14,377 nt of DNA from DASPPM01 sp052143835 (GCA_052143835.1 JBKQRV010000146.1:1-14377), one strand, 5' to 3'; positions 1 through 6,613 are shown, counted from the first letter of the stretch. Numbers and translations are program-made. The notes: a model not told the origin generated them from the letters alone.

Positions 1-1
1 G

Positions 2-205
2 GAGTACGTGCGCGACCGCACCGGCTATGTCATCGGCGGCGTGCCACCCCTCGGCCACGCCTCCAGGCTCGAGACCTTCATCGACCAGGACCTCACCCGC
101 TTCCCGGAAATCTGGGCCGCGGCGGGCACGCCCAACGCCGTCTTCAAGCTGACGCCCGCGGAGCTCCTGCGCATGACGGGAGGGCGGGTGGTGAGCATCG
201 CCTGA
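2..205 (+). CDS. YbaK/EbsC-type aminoacyl-tRNA deacylase, C-terminal part
   Basis: Only the last 67 codons are in the window; the frame is open at the left edge, so the start lies upstream. The visible part reads YVIGGVPPLGH, then a FIDQDL segment, then AAAGTPNAVFKLTPAELLRMTGG and a short end. This is the typical C-terminal half of the YbaK/ProX domain, in which the GGVPPxGH loop lines the active-site pocket. Family members hydrolyse mischarged aminoacyl-tRNAs in trans, for example Cys-tRNA(Pro), in the cytoplasm. The exact tRNA specificity cannot be read from this fragment. The GTG at position 8 is an internal codon, not the start. No neighbour shares its pathway. A 112-bp gap separates it from the next gene. 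Confidence 0.85.
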   Translation, partial: EYVRDRTGYVIGGVPPLGHASRLETFIDQDLTRFPEIWAAAGTPNAVFKLTPAELLRMTGGRVVSIA

Positions 206-317
206 GCGCAAGCCCCTCCCTTGGCCGCGCCGGGGGGAAGCCCCACTTAAGGAGGAGCGGTGCCTGGCAGCCTTAGGAGACGTCCGGGCACTTCGGCACG
301 CGAGAGGGAGGACAGCG

Positions 318-944
318 ATGGCGAAGCCCAAGCGCGCGAGACAGCCGGTCGACCCAGCCCGCCGCGTGGTGGAGTGCGCCTTGACCCTTGCCGCCGAGCG
401 CGGCTGGCGCCGCGTGAGTCTCGGCGATATCGCGGCTGCCGCCAGGCTATCGCTCGCCGAGCTTTACCGGCTCTATCCCTCGCGGGCGGCCATCCTCGCC
501 GCCTTCGTGCGCCAGATCGACGCGGCGGTGCTCTCGGAAGGCGAGGCCGAGGGGGCGACGGCGCGCGAGCGGCTCTTCGATCTCCTGATGCGCCGCTTCG
601 AGGCGTTGCGGCCCCACAAGGCCGGGGTCGAGGCCATCTTAAGGGACTGCGGCAGCGATCCGCTGGCGCTCCTTTGCGGCGGAGCGCGGCTCAAGCGCTC
701 GATGGGCTGGATGCTCGAGGCCGCGGGGGTGCCGAGCCACGGCCTCCTCGGCCTCGCCCGCGCCAAGGGCCTGGCCGTCGTCTATTTGGCCACCATGCGC
801 AGCTGGTTCGCCGACGACACGGCCGACATGAGCCGCACCATGGCGGCCCTCGACAAGCACCTGCGCCGGGCGGAAAGCCTCGCCGGGCTGTGCCGCCCGC
901 GCGGCCGGCGGGGTGCTTCCGACGCGGAGGCCGCAGCCGCCTAG
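318..944 (+). CDS. TetR-family transcriptional regulator with COQ9-like C-terminal half
   Basis: The product has 208 residues, normal for TetR proteins. An N-terminal helix-turn-helix spans about residues 15-60, with VSLGDIAAAARLSLAELYRLYP as recognition unit. The ATG at 318 is preceded by GAGAGGGAGGA, a good ribosome-binding site. The C-terminal half has a segment around residues 124-186 (LKRSMGWMLEAAGV, then AKGLAVVYLATMRSWFADD, then DMSRTMAALDKHLRRAE). To my eye this resembles the COQ9 fold, known to be derived from TetR. The ligand is unknown. It precedes a phasin gene on the same strand by 121 bp, so it may act at the phasin promoter, but nothing in the sequence proves that. A weak G+C hairpin (944-962) starts at its stop codon. 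Its role could be transcriptional or, less likely, COQ9-like lipid binding. Confidence 0.8.
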   Translation: MAKPKRARQPVDPARRVVECALTLAAERGWRRVSLGDIAAAARLSLAELYRLYPSRAAILAAFVRQIDAAVLSEGEAEGATARERLFDLLMRRFEALRPHKAGVEAILRDCGSDPLALLCGGARLKRSMGWMLEAAGVPSHGLLGLARAKGLAVVYLATMRSWFADDTADMSRTMAALDKHLRRAESLAGLCRPRGRRGASDAEAAAA

Positions 945-962
945 GGCGCTCGGCCGGCGCCC
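944..962 (+). terminator. Weak hairpin after the TetR gene
   Basis: GGGCGC (944-949) and GCGCCC (957-962) form a 6-bp stem with a 7-nt loop, followed by CTTAT. There is no real T-run, so termination efficiency is doubtful. Confidence 0.3.
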
Positions 963-969
963 CTTATGG

Positions 970-979
970 TGCAGTGCAA
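970..979 (+). promoter_or_regulatory. Upstream copy of the phasin operator core
   Basis: TGCAGTGCAA is repeated exactly inside the large palindrome at 1021-1041. This copy lacks the outer arms. It lies 8 bp before a TTGACG box at 987-992, so the two copies bracket the likely phasin promoter. Confidence 0.5.
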
Positions 980-986
980 AAATAGC

Positions 987-1016
987 TTGACGCGGCACTC
1001 CGGAAGGCCCACATTG
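987..1016 (+). promoter_or_regulatory. Putative phasin promoter
   Basis: TTGACG at 987-992 matches the -35 consensus at 5 of 6 positions. The -10 region about 17-18 bp downstream (near 1010-1016, CACATTG) is a poor match. The -35 call is reasonable and the -10 call is weak. Confidence 0.4.
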
Positions 1017-1020
1017 CCAG

Positions 1021-1041
1021 TCATGTTGCAGTGCAACATGA
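1021..1041. promoter_or_regulatory. Perfect 21-bp palindromic operator before the phasin gene
   Basis: TCATGTTGCA (1021-1030), a central G (1031) and TGCAACATGA (1032-1041) are exact inverted repeats with 10-bp arms. It ends 24 bp before the phasin ATG and lies downstream of the TTGACG box. Together with the partial copy at 970-979 it suggests a dimeric repressor bound at two sites. TGC/GCA-rich dyads are known targets of PhaR-type regulators at phasin promoters. Assigning it to PhaR, or to the adjacent TetR protein, is inference. Confidence 0.7.
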
Positions 1042-1065
1042 TCCGTTCAGAAGGAGGAACCCCCC

Positions 1066-1509
1066 ATGTCCAAGCCCTTTAACCCGTTTGCCGAGCTCGA
1101 CTTCAGCAAGTTCATGGCCGAGCTCAAGATCCCGGGCGTCGATTTCGATCAGGTCGCGTCCACCTACCGCAAGAACCTCGAGGCGATGACCACGGCGAGC
1201 CAGGTCGCGGTCGAGGGCGCGCAGTCGGTCGTCAAGCGTCAGGCCGAGCTCCTGCGCGAATCGATGGAGGAGTATGCCCAGCTGATGCGGCAATACTCCA
1301 CACCGGCATCCGCCGAGGAGGCCGCCTCCAAGCATGCCGACGCCGCCAAGCGCACGTTCGAGGCGACCCTCGCCCACATGCGCGAGATCAGCGAAATGAT
1401 CGCCAAGACCAACCAGGACTCGCTCGAGATCATCAATAAGCGCGTCTCGGAGCTGCTCGACGAGGTCAAGGCGATGGCGACGAAGAAGAAGGTGAAGTCG
1501 GCCGCCTGA
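1066..1509 (+). CDS. Phasin family protein (Phasin_2 type)
   Basis: This 147-residue protein is almost entirely amphipathic helix. It starts MSKPFNPFAELDFSKFMAEL and continues with a long heptad-like region (about 35-135) rich in Ala, Glu, Lys and Gln. It ends in a Lys-rich tail KKKVKSAA. This layout, with no catalytic motif, is that of alphaproteobacterial phasins, which coat polyhydroxyalkanoate granules and limit their size. The ATG at 1066 has a perfect AAGGAGG (1051-1057) at 8-nt spacing, which predicts strong translation. A 21-bp palindrome lies just upstream and a hairpin terminator just downstream, so it is probably a single-gene, strongly regulated unit. No PHA synthase gene is in the window. 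Some Phasin_2 proteins have no proven granule role, so the cellular function is inferred. Confidence 0.9.
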   Translation: MSKPFNPFAELDFSKFMAELKIPGVDFDQVASTYRKNLEAMTTASQVAVEGAQSVVKRQAELLRESMEEYAQLMRQYSTPASAEEAASKHADAAKRTFEATLAHMREISEMIAKTNQDSLEIINKRVSELLDEVKAMATKKKVKSAA

Positions 1510-1536
1510 GGGCGCTCGGCGCAACGCTCCGCAATG

Positions 1537-1558
1537 AGGCCGCCCCAAAGGGCGGCCT
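1537..1558 (+). terminator. Hairpin terminator after the phasin gene
   Basis: AGGCCGCCC (1537-1545) and GGGCGGCCT (1550-1558) form a perfect 9-bp stem closed by a CAAA loop, 27 bp after the phasin stop. Only two T follow, so it is a strong hairpin with a weak U tract. Confidence 0.6.
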
Positions 1559-1633
1559 TGGGCGCGTCCCTTGCCGGGGCAGCAAGGCGATGTTAGCGTG
1601 CGCGCCCGTTCAAGGGACGAGGCGGCGCGCGCG

Positions 1634-1972
1634 ATGGCAGAGATCACTTACGCGGAGTTCGCGCGGGTCGACATCCGCGTCGGCACGGTCGTGGAGGCCG
1701 AGCCCCATCCCGAGACGAGGAAGCCCGCCTTCAAGCTCAGGGTCGATTTCGGGCCCGAGATCGGCCTCAAGCGGACCTCGGCCCAAATCACCCGGCACTA
1801 CACGCTCGCCGAGCTCGTCGGCCGCCAGGTCGCGGCCGTGGTCAACTTCCCGCCCAAGCAGATCGGCAAATTCATGAGCGAGGTTTTGGTGCTCGGCTTT
1901 GCCGACGAGGCGGGCGAGGTGGTGCTGATCCAGCCGAGCCGCCGCGTGCCGAACGGCGGCAAGCTCTTCTGA
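1634..1972 (+). CDS. csaA: CsaA-like tRNA-binding protein
   Basis: This 112-residue protein is a stand-alone EMAP/Trbp111-type OB-fold domain. It opens with YAEFARVDIRVGTVVEAEPHP, followed by KPAFKLRVDFG, a KRTSAQIT segment and VNFPPKQIGKFMSEVLVLGF. CsaA proteins are about 110 residues. They form dimers that bind tRNA and were described as secretion-related chaperones, so a soluble cytoplasmic role is expected. I chose the ATG at 1634 because the protein then begins as the family does and has the family length. The frame is open upstream to a TTG at 1571, but that extension would run through an untypical Arg/Ala-rich leader. A GGGACGAGG purine stretch lies about 12 nt before the ATG. The gene converges with the SGNH hydrolase gene, with a 34-bp gap. 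Confidence 0.9.
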   Translation: MAEITYAEFARVDIRVGTVVEAEPHPETRKPAFKLRVDFGPEIGLKRTSAQITRHYTLAELVGRQVAAVVNFPPKQIGKFMSEVLVLGFADEAGEVVLIQPSRRVPNGGKLF

Positions 1973-1976
1973 GCGG

Positions 1977-1988
1977 CTCGCGCGCGAG
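1977..1988. terminator. Self-complementary sequence between convergent genes
   Basis: CTCGCGCGCGAG is a 12-bp perfect palindrome in the 34-bp gap between csaA and the converging hydrolase gene. It could serve as a bidirectional stop signal, but it has no T-runs and no proper loop. Confidence 0.2.
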
Positions 1989-2006
1989 GAGTTGGCGCTA
2001 CCCTTC

Positions 2007-3215
2007 TCAAGCATCGGCCTTCTTCGTGGCCTCGACGGCGGCGACCGCCGCCTCGACCGTCGGCAACATGGCTTCGGCCACGGTGACGTTGGCGGTCTCG
2101 CTCAGGTGAGAAAAATCCAGGTATACGGGCTTGGCTTCATCGTCGAAGAGCGACGACAGGTCGACCACGTCCGAGGCACCCTTGAGATCGGGATGCCGGC
2201 GGAACGCGTCGTGGCTGGCGGCGACAAGCTGCCGTCTCCTGGCGATGTCGCGGGCCGCGGTCCTTTCCCATCTCAGCTCGTTCTCGGATTTGACCTTCTT
2301 GGACGCCAAGACGGGTTGCCAGAAGAAGAGCGCATGGAACCCGTATGCGCGCGCAAGCACTCGGATCATCCGAACATTCGCCGCATAGACCTCGATCACC
2401 GCGCGTGCCAAGGGTGCTAACTGCTCCTCGCTCAGCACGACATGCTGGGACCGCGGCAGCGGGCCGCGCAAGTCAAGCCCGGTCCATTCCCGCATGCGGC
2501 GCAGCGTGCGCGGCATGACCCCGGCAAAGGCCGCGCGCACGAGGTCCAGGCGACGCTCCTCGCCCAGCAAGTTGAACTCGGCCGAGCGCGCTTCCTCGGC
2601 CACGATCGCGTCCGGCCGGCCGGTTGCCTCGGCCGAGAAGACGTCGTTGACGCCGTCGTAGAATATGGCGACGTCCGGCGGACCTTCATGCTTCAGCAAT
2701 TGCTGCAGCAGGATGAGCTCTTGGGTGACGATATAACCGGATTGGCCCTGATTGACCAAGATCACGCGATGACCGGCCGCGCTCAGCCGCCGCTGCAGCA
2801 CGGCGGGGATGGTCCCTTCATCGCGCGCACCCATCCCCCACATGGTCGAGCCGCCGAAGCAATGGACGCTGATCGCGCCTTTTTCCGTGGCATCCGCACC
2901 CGGGGTCGCCCTCCGTCCCCGCTCATCGACATTGGTGTAGACACCCCGGAAGGGCCGCTGCCTCCAGTGCACGAAAGGCATCCAATCGAACTTGAGGGCG
3001 TGGCCGACCTCGGCGAAATATTGTTCCGGCCAGCTGGCACCGGCGTAGGCGTCCGCGTTCGCGCGCTCGTCCGGCTTTCCCGCTCGCCCGTAGCGCAATC
3101 GGCGGTTCAAGCGCTGGCATGCCGTGACGCCGAATTCGACGACGAGGACCGCTATGGCAATGATGGCCACCACGTTCCACAGCGCGCCCAAGAATCGCAG
3201 GGAGAATTCCCACAT
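2007..3215 (-). CDS. Membrane-anchored SGNH/GDSL-type hydrolase
   Basis: The 402-residue product has one N-terminal membrane segment (about residues 8-30, LGALWNVVAIIAIAVLVV) and then an SGNH hydrolase domain. The four family blocks are visible: FGGSTMWG with nucleophile Ser123, NQGQSGY with oxyanion Gly160, YDGVNDV with Asn190, and YLDFSHLS with Asp367 and His370. The catalytic set therefore looks complete, and the protein should be an ester hydrolase or acyltransferase facing the periplasm. Relatives act on acylated glycans, lipids or peptidoglycan; the substrate here cannot be told. The start at 3215 lacks a strong ribosome-binding site. It lies 45 bp downstream of the 2OG-Fe(II) oxygenase gene on the same strand, so the two are probably co-transcribed. 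Confidence 0.8.
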   Translation of the reverse strand: MWEFSLRFLGALWNVVAIIAIAVLVVEFGVTACQRLNRRLRYGRAGKPDERANADAYAGASWPEQYFAEVGHALKFDWMPFVHWRQRPFRGVYTNVDERGRRATPGADATEKGAISVHCFGGSTMWGMGARDEGTIPAVLQRRLSAAGHRVILVNQGQSGYIVTQELILLQQLLKHEGPPDVAIFYDGVNDVFSAEATGRPDAIVAEEARSAEFNLLGEERRLDLVRAAFAGVMPRTLRRMREWTGLDLRGPLPRSQHVVLSEEQLAPLARAVIEVYAANVRMIRVLARAYGFHALFFWQPVLASKKVKSENELRWERTAARDIARRRQLVAASHDAFRRHPDLKGASDVVDLSSLFDDEAKPVYLDFSHLSETANVTVAEAMLPTVEAAVAAVEATKKADA

Positions 3216-3260
3216 CGTCGAGGCCTGGCGGTAAAGTTGCGCGAAGCTTGAGAGCGCCGG

Positions 3261-3875
3261 TCACGCCGCGCGTTTGAACCATGCCGAGAGGCGGTGGCGC
3301 AGAAGATCCCAGACGACGTGGCCGCCGCCCGTCACCCAGTTGAACTGCACCACCTTGCGCGGGCCGATGAAGAGCTTGTGGCCGTGGAAGGAGCGCTCGC
3401 TGCGGCGGAAGGCGAGCATGAGCCCGCCCTCGGGCGGCACCTCGACCGCGTAATCCTCGAGGTCGCCGCCCGAGCGCAAAAGGCGGAGCCGGCCGCCCTG
3501 GGGCTCCCACGGCTCGTTGAGATAGATGAGCACGGTGATGATCTTGCTCTTCGAGTCCGTATGGATGTTGCCGTCGCGCTCGCCGCATTGGCCGCGCACG
3601 GTGACCATGCTCGGCCGGCCCGCGAGGTCGACGCCGAACTTCGCCTCCATCGCCTTGCGGAACTCCGCTCCCTCGAGCTCGGCAAGGAAGGCCGCGAAGC
3701 CGTCGCCGTAGCTGAGCTCGCGCAAGGGGAAGCTGCCCGGCTTCTCGATCTTGGGATAGCTCCCCCGGATCGCCGCCAGCTTCTCCGGCCGCACGAAGCC
3801 GGGCACGACAACGAACTCGCACGGGTCTTTGGCGAGCGGCGTGTGGGCGAGGCGGTCGAGGTCGATGAAGCTCAT
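3261..3875 (-). CDS. 2-oxoglutarate/Fe(II)-dependent oxygenase family protein
   Basis: The 204-residue protein has the double-stranded beta-helix oxygenase signature. NIHTDSKSKIITVLIYLN supplies the His105-x-Asp107 iron ligands. SFHGHKLFIGPRKVVQFNW supplies the distal His (probably His164) and the Arg173 expected to bind 2-oxoglutarate. Family members hydroxylate amino-acid side chains, lipids or small molecules with O2 and 2-oxoglutarate; the substrate here is unknown. I chose the ATG at 3873-3875 (MSFIDLDRL). The frame extends 19 codons further to a GTG at 3932, but that stretch has no ribosome-binding site and looks like leader sequence. The chosen ATG also lacks a clear Shine-Dalgarno motif, so the start is uncertain. 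The gene leads the hydrolase gene in a probable two-gene operon. Confidence 0.82.
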   Translation of the reverse strand: MSFIDLDRLAHTPLAKDPCEFVVVPGFVRPEKLAAIRGSYPKIEKPGSFPLRELSYGDGFAAFLAELEGAEFRKAMEAKFGVDLAGRPSMVTVRGQCGERDGNIHTDSKSKIITVLIYLNEPWEPQGGRLRLLRSGGDLEDYAVEVPPEGGLMLAFRRSERSFHGHKLFIGPRKVVQFNWVTGGGHVVWDLLRHRLSAWFKRAA

Positions 3876-3992
3876 GGTGCGGGCTTGTGTCGGTATGTCT
3901 CTTCGGCTGACGATCGTTGCGCGCGGCGGCACGCTATCACGATACGGCCCTCCTGGGAATCGCCCGCAAGCGTGCCGCGTCGCCCCGCCCCC

Positions 3993-5306
3993 TCAAAGCG
4001 GCAGCCGCAAGCGCGCGCGCAAGCCCCCCATCGGCGAGCTGTCGAGAAGGATGTCGCCGCCATGGGCGCGTACCACGTCGCGCGCGATGGTGAGCCCGAG
4101 CCCTACCCCGCCCGTCTGGATGTTGCGCGAGGGATCGAGGCGGAAGAAGGCGCGGAACACGGCGTCGCGCTGATCGGCCGGGATGCCGGGGCCGTCGTCG
4201 TCGACCAGGACCTCGACGGCGTCCGCGCGCCGGCCCGCGCGCACCTGGACGTGCTTGCCGTAGCGCGCCGCGTTGAGGATGAGGTTGGTGAAGCAGCGCC
4301 GGATGGCGTCGAGCCGCACCGGGAGCACGAGATGCTCCTCGGTGTGGAGGTCGATCTCGGCTCCCTCCTTGCGCGCGCTCGCGACCACCTGCTCCAGCAC
4401 CGCCGAGATGTCGGCGGGCTCGGGCGTGCCGGTGCCCTCGCCGCGCGCAAAGGCGAGATAGCCGTCGACCATCTTCTCCATTTCCTCCACGTCGGCCTTG
4501 AGCTCGTCGATCTCGGCGCTGTCGCCCAACATGGCGAGCTGCAGCTTCATGCGCGTGAGCGGCGTGCGCAGGTCGTGCGAGACGCCGGCGAGCATCTCGG
4601 TGCGCTGCTCGATCTGGCGCTTGATGCGGTCGCGCATCTCGATGAAGGCCTGTGCCGCCTGGCGCACCTCGGCCGCACCCGCCGGGTGGAAGTTGGGCAC
4701 GTCGCGGCCCTTGCCGAAGCTGTTGGCGGCGGCGGCGAGACGCCTGATCGGGCGCACCTGGTTGCGCATGAAGATGGTGGCGATGGCCACCAGCACGAGC
4801 GAGGAGCCGACCATCCATAGGGTGAAGATGTAGGTCGTCGGGCTGAAGAGGCGCTTACGGGTGGTGGTGGCGATGAGGACGCCGTCGGGCATCTGCACGC
4901 GAATCTCGATGTCGTGCTCGATCGCCGTCTCGCCGACCCGGAACGGCCTGCCGAGGCTCTCCTCGAGGGCCGGAGCGAGGATGTCCTCGATGTCCGCGGC
5001 GGCGTCGCCGGCCGCCTCGCCCGTGAGCTTGGCGCCGGCCTCGAAGCTCGCGTGGATTCCCAAGCGGGAATCCGCCCCCTCGAGGATCCAGCGTCGGTTC
5101 GCGGCGTCGGGGAAGCGCTGCAGGTGGTCGGCGATGAGGCCGATCTCGCCCGCGAGCGTAATCGCGAGCCTGCGCGTCACCGTGTCCCAATGGCGCTCGT
5201 AGAAAACGATGGTCGAGACGAGCTGCAGCAGCACGAGCGGCGTCACGATGATGAGGAGGGAGCGCCCGAGGAGCGTGCGCGGCAGATATCGCTTGAGCCA
5301 CGTCAT
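3993..5306 (-). CDS. EnvZ-like membrane sensor histidine kinase
   Basis: The 437-residue kinase has TM1 at about residues 15-36, a periplasmic sensor region to about 158, TM2 at about 159-180 and a HAMP linker to about 233. The H-box MLAGVSHDLRTPLTRMKLQL contains phospho-acceptor His244. The ATPase domain has the N-box NLILNAARYG (Asn345), the G1 box VDDDGPGIP and the G2 box GGVGLGLTIA. This is the EnvZ layout, and all catalytic residues are present. It should autophosphorylate and pass phosphate to the response regulator encoded just upstream. I chose the ATG at 5304-5306 because GAGG lies 5 nt before it; a GTG two codons earlier is also possible. Only 11 bp separate it from the regulator's stop, so the two are translated from one mRNA. 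The signal sensed is unknown. Confidence 0.93.
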   Translation of the reverse strand: MTWLKRYLPRTLLGRSLLIIVTPLVLLQLVSTIVFYERHWDTVTRRLAITLAGEIGLIADHLQRFPDAANRRWILEGADSRLGIHASFEAGAKLTGEAAGDAAADIEDILAPALEESLGRPFRVGETAIEHDIEIRVQMPDGVLIATTTRKRLFSPTTYIFTLWMVGSSLVLVAIATIFMRNQVRPIRRLAAAANSFGKGRDVPNFHPAGAAEVRQAAQAFIEMRDRIKRQIEQRTEMLAGVSHDLRTPLTRMKLQLAMLGDSAEIDELKADVEEMEKMVDGYLAFARGEGTGTPEPADISAVLEQVVASARKEGAEIDLHTEEHLVLPVRLDAIRRCFTNLILNAARYGKHVQVRAGRRADAVEVLVDDDGPGIPADQRDAVFRAFFRLDPSRNIQTGGVGLGLTIARDVVRAHGGDILLDSSPMGGLRARLRLPL

Positions 5307-5317
5307 CGCCACCTCGC

Positions 5318-6007
5318 TCAGTCGGGCCGCAGCATGTAGCCCTTGCCGCGCACGGTGTGAAGGTAGCGCGGCGCGCGCGGATCCGGCTCGATCTTGCGCC
5401 TGAGCCGCGTCACCTGCACGTCGATCGCGCGCGTATTGCCCGACACCTCGCTCTCGCTTGCGAGGCGCTCGCGCGAGAGGGGCTGGCCGGCATGGCTCGC
5501 GAGGATGCGCAAGAGCCGCGCCTCGCTCTCGGTGAGCTTGATGGGCGCGCCGCCGCGGCTCAGCTCCTCGCGCTTGAGATCGAAGGCGCAGGCGCCGAGG
5601 CGGACATTGGTGATCGGCGCGAGCGCAGGCGGGGCAGGGACGCGGGCGAGGATGCGCTGGATGCGGAGCACGAGCTCGCGCGGCTCGAAGGGCTTGGCGA
5701 GGTAATCGTCGGCGCCGCGCTCGAGGCCTTGGATGCGCTCCTCGGGCTCGCCCATGGCCGTGAGCATGAGGATGGGCACCTGGCTCTTGAGCCGGAGTGC
5801 CGCGGTGAAGTCGAAGCCGCTTTGCCCGGGCATCATCACGTCGAGCACGATGAGGTCGAAGGCGAGGCTCTCGAGCCGCGCCCAGGCCTCGGCGGCATCG
5901 GCCGCGACCGTGACGCGGAAGCCGCGCTCGGCGAGGTAGCGGCGCAACAGCTCGCGCAGGCGCTTGTCGTCGTCGACGACCAGGATGTGCGACGGCTCTG
6001 TGGACAT
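5318..6007 (-). CDS. OmpR/PhoB-type response regulator (PetR-like)
   Basis: The 229-residue protein has a receiver domain with the acidic pocket Asp12-Asp14 (LVVDDDKRLR), phospho-acceptor Asp56 (LIVLDVMMPGQSG), Thr83 and Lys105 (DYLAKPF). A winged-helix DNA-binding domain follows, about 135-227 (LTESEARLLRIL, then TRAIDVQVTRLRRKIE). It is the partner of the adjacent histidine kinase. The order MarR gene, then response regulator, resembles petP-petR of Rhodobacter, where PetR is needed for respiratory and photosynthetic growth; that equivalence is inferred from memory of the locus. The ATG at 6007 is chosen over the TTG at 6013 because TATAAT ends at 6013, which puts the predicted transcription start on or next to the ATG. 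No Shine-Dalgarno sequence precedes it. Confidence 0.93.
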   Translation of the reverse strand: MSTEPSHILVVDDDKRLRELLRRYLAERGFRVTVAADAAEAWARLESLAFDLIVLDVMMPGQSGFDFTAALRLKSQVPILMLTAMGEPEERIQGLERGADDYLAKPFEPRELVLRIQRILARVPAPPALAPITNVRLGACAFDLKREELSRGGAPIKLTESEARLLRILASHAGQPLSRERLASESEVSGNTRAIDVQVTRLRRKIEPDPRAPRYLHTVRGKGYMLRPD

Positions 6008-6012
6008 GCGCA

Positions 6013-6042
6013 ATTATACCCCGGTCCGCGCCGGCCTGTCTT
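6013..6042 (-). promoter_or_regulatory. Promoter of the response-regulator/kinase operon (predicted leaderless)
   Basis: On the minus strand, AAGACA (6042-6037, 4 of 6 matches) is followed after 18 bp by a perfect TATAAT (6018-6013). Five bases then precede the ATG, so the predicted first transcribed base is the A of the start codon or its neighbour. Confidence 0.6.
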
Positions 6043-6055
6043 GAGCGGCGAAATA

Positions 6056-6080
6056 CCTTCTCCCGCCTCGCGGGAGAGGG
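6056..6080. repeat. Short palindromic repeat, copy 1
   Basis: Arms 6056-6066 and 6070-6080 form an 11-bp stem (one G-T pair) with a CTC loop. The core is CTCCCGC/GCGGGAG. It sits 15 bp after the MarR stop and before the response-regulator promoter. Read on the minus strand it is followed by TATTT, so it may also end the MarR transcript. Similar pyrimidine/purine palindromes occur three more times in the window. Confidence 0.6.
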
Positions 6081-6094
6081 CGCATGGGAGCGGC

Positions 6095-6577
6095 CTAGCG
6101 CTCCCGGAAGCGCGCCTGGTCGCGCTCGTTGATGAGTTGGAGCAGGACCTGGCGGAAGCCCTCGACCGCGTCGGCGCCGGCTTGCCGGAAGGCGCGGGCG
6201 AAGCGCTCGCGCTGGCGCAGCGTCAAGGCCTGCTCGAGCTCGCGGCCCTTGTCCGTGAGCTCGAGGCGGCGCTGGCGCCGGTCGGTCGGCCCGGGCCGCT
6301 GCACCACCACCCCGTCGCGCACGAGCTGACTCAGGACCCGCGACAGACTCTGCTTGGTGACCTTCAGAATATTGAGGAGCTCGGTGACGCTGATCCCCGG
6401 ATAGCGGCCGACGAAATAGACGACGCGGTGATGGGCGCGGCCGTAGTCGTATTTGGCAAGCAGCGTATCCGGCTCGACGGAGAAGTCCCGGTAAGCGAAA
6501 AAGAGAAGCTCCATGCCGCGGCGGAGTTCCTCCTCGCGCAGGAAAAGCTGGTTGAAGCCGGACTTTAAGTCAGCCAT
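6095..6577 (-). CDS. MarR-family transcriptional regulator (PetP-like)
   Basis: The 160-residue protein has a winged helix-turn-helix core. The recognition region is SVTELLNILKVTKQSLSRVL (63-82), followed by LVRDGVVVQRPGPTDRRQRR, whose DRRQRR turn forms the wing typical of MarR proteins. Helices at both ends should form the dimer interface. No sensor cysteine is present. The ATG at 6577 starts MADLKSGFNQLFL and gives the usual family length; the frame runs open far upstream through antisense of the aminotransferase gene, which is not real coding sequence. There is no Shine-Dalgarno motif, and a -10-like box lies just before the ATG. It is divergent from the aminotransferase gene (111-bp gap) and upstream of the OmpR/kinase pair, an order resembling petP-petR. 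Its ligand and targets are unknown. Confidence 0.9.
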   Translation of the reverse strand: MADLKSGFNQLFLREEELRRGMELLFFAYRDFSVEPDTLLAKYDYGRAHHRVVYFVGRYPGISVTELLNILKVTKQSLSRVLSQLVRDGVVVQRPGPTDRRQRRLELTDKGRELEQALTLRQRERFARAFRQAGADAVEGFRQVLLQLINERDQARFRER

Positions 6578-6578
6578 G

Positions 6579-6607
6579 TTGACGTATATGCCGTGGAATG
6601 CTACCTG
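6579..6607 (+). promoter_or_regulatory. Possible aminotransferase promoter
   Basis: TTGACG at 6579-6584 is a good -35 box (5 of 6) pointing to the aminotransferase gene. The expected -10 position near 6602-6607 (TACCTG) matches poorly. It overlaps the MarR start region, which would allow autoregulation of both genes. Confidence 0.3.
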
Positions 6608-6613
6608 AGGCAA
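6583..6613 (-). promoter_or_regulatory. Possible MarR promoter close to its start codon
   Basis: On the minus strand TTGCCT (6613-6608, 4 of 6) lies 17 bp from CATATA (6590-6585) or 19 bp from TATACG (6588-6583). Either -10 box would start transcription 0-3 nt before the ATG. The boxes are imperfect. Confidence 0.35.

Noticed and set aside
260..985. Frame starting at GTG 260 just after a good AAGGAGG (249-255), running through the TetR gene in another frame
   Set aside because: The signal is attractive, but the product is an Arg/Pro-rich out-of-frame reading of the TetR gene. The TetR frame with its own ribosome-binding site at 318 is clearly the coding one.
3294..4820. 508-codon plus-strand frame over the oxygenase and kinase genes
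   Set aside because: It crosses two clear minus-strand genes and the gap between them, and shows no recognisable domain.
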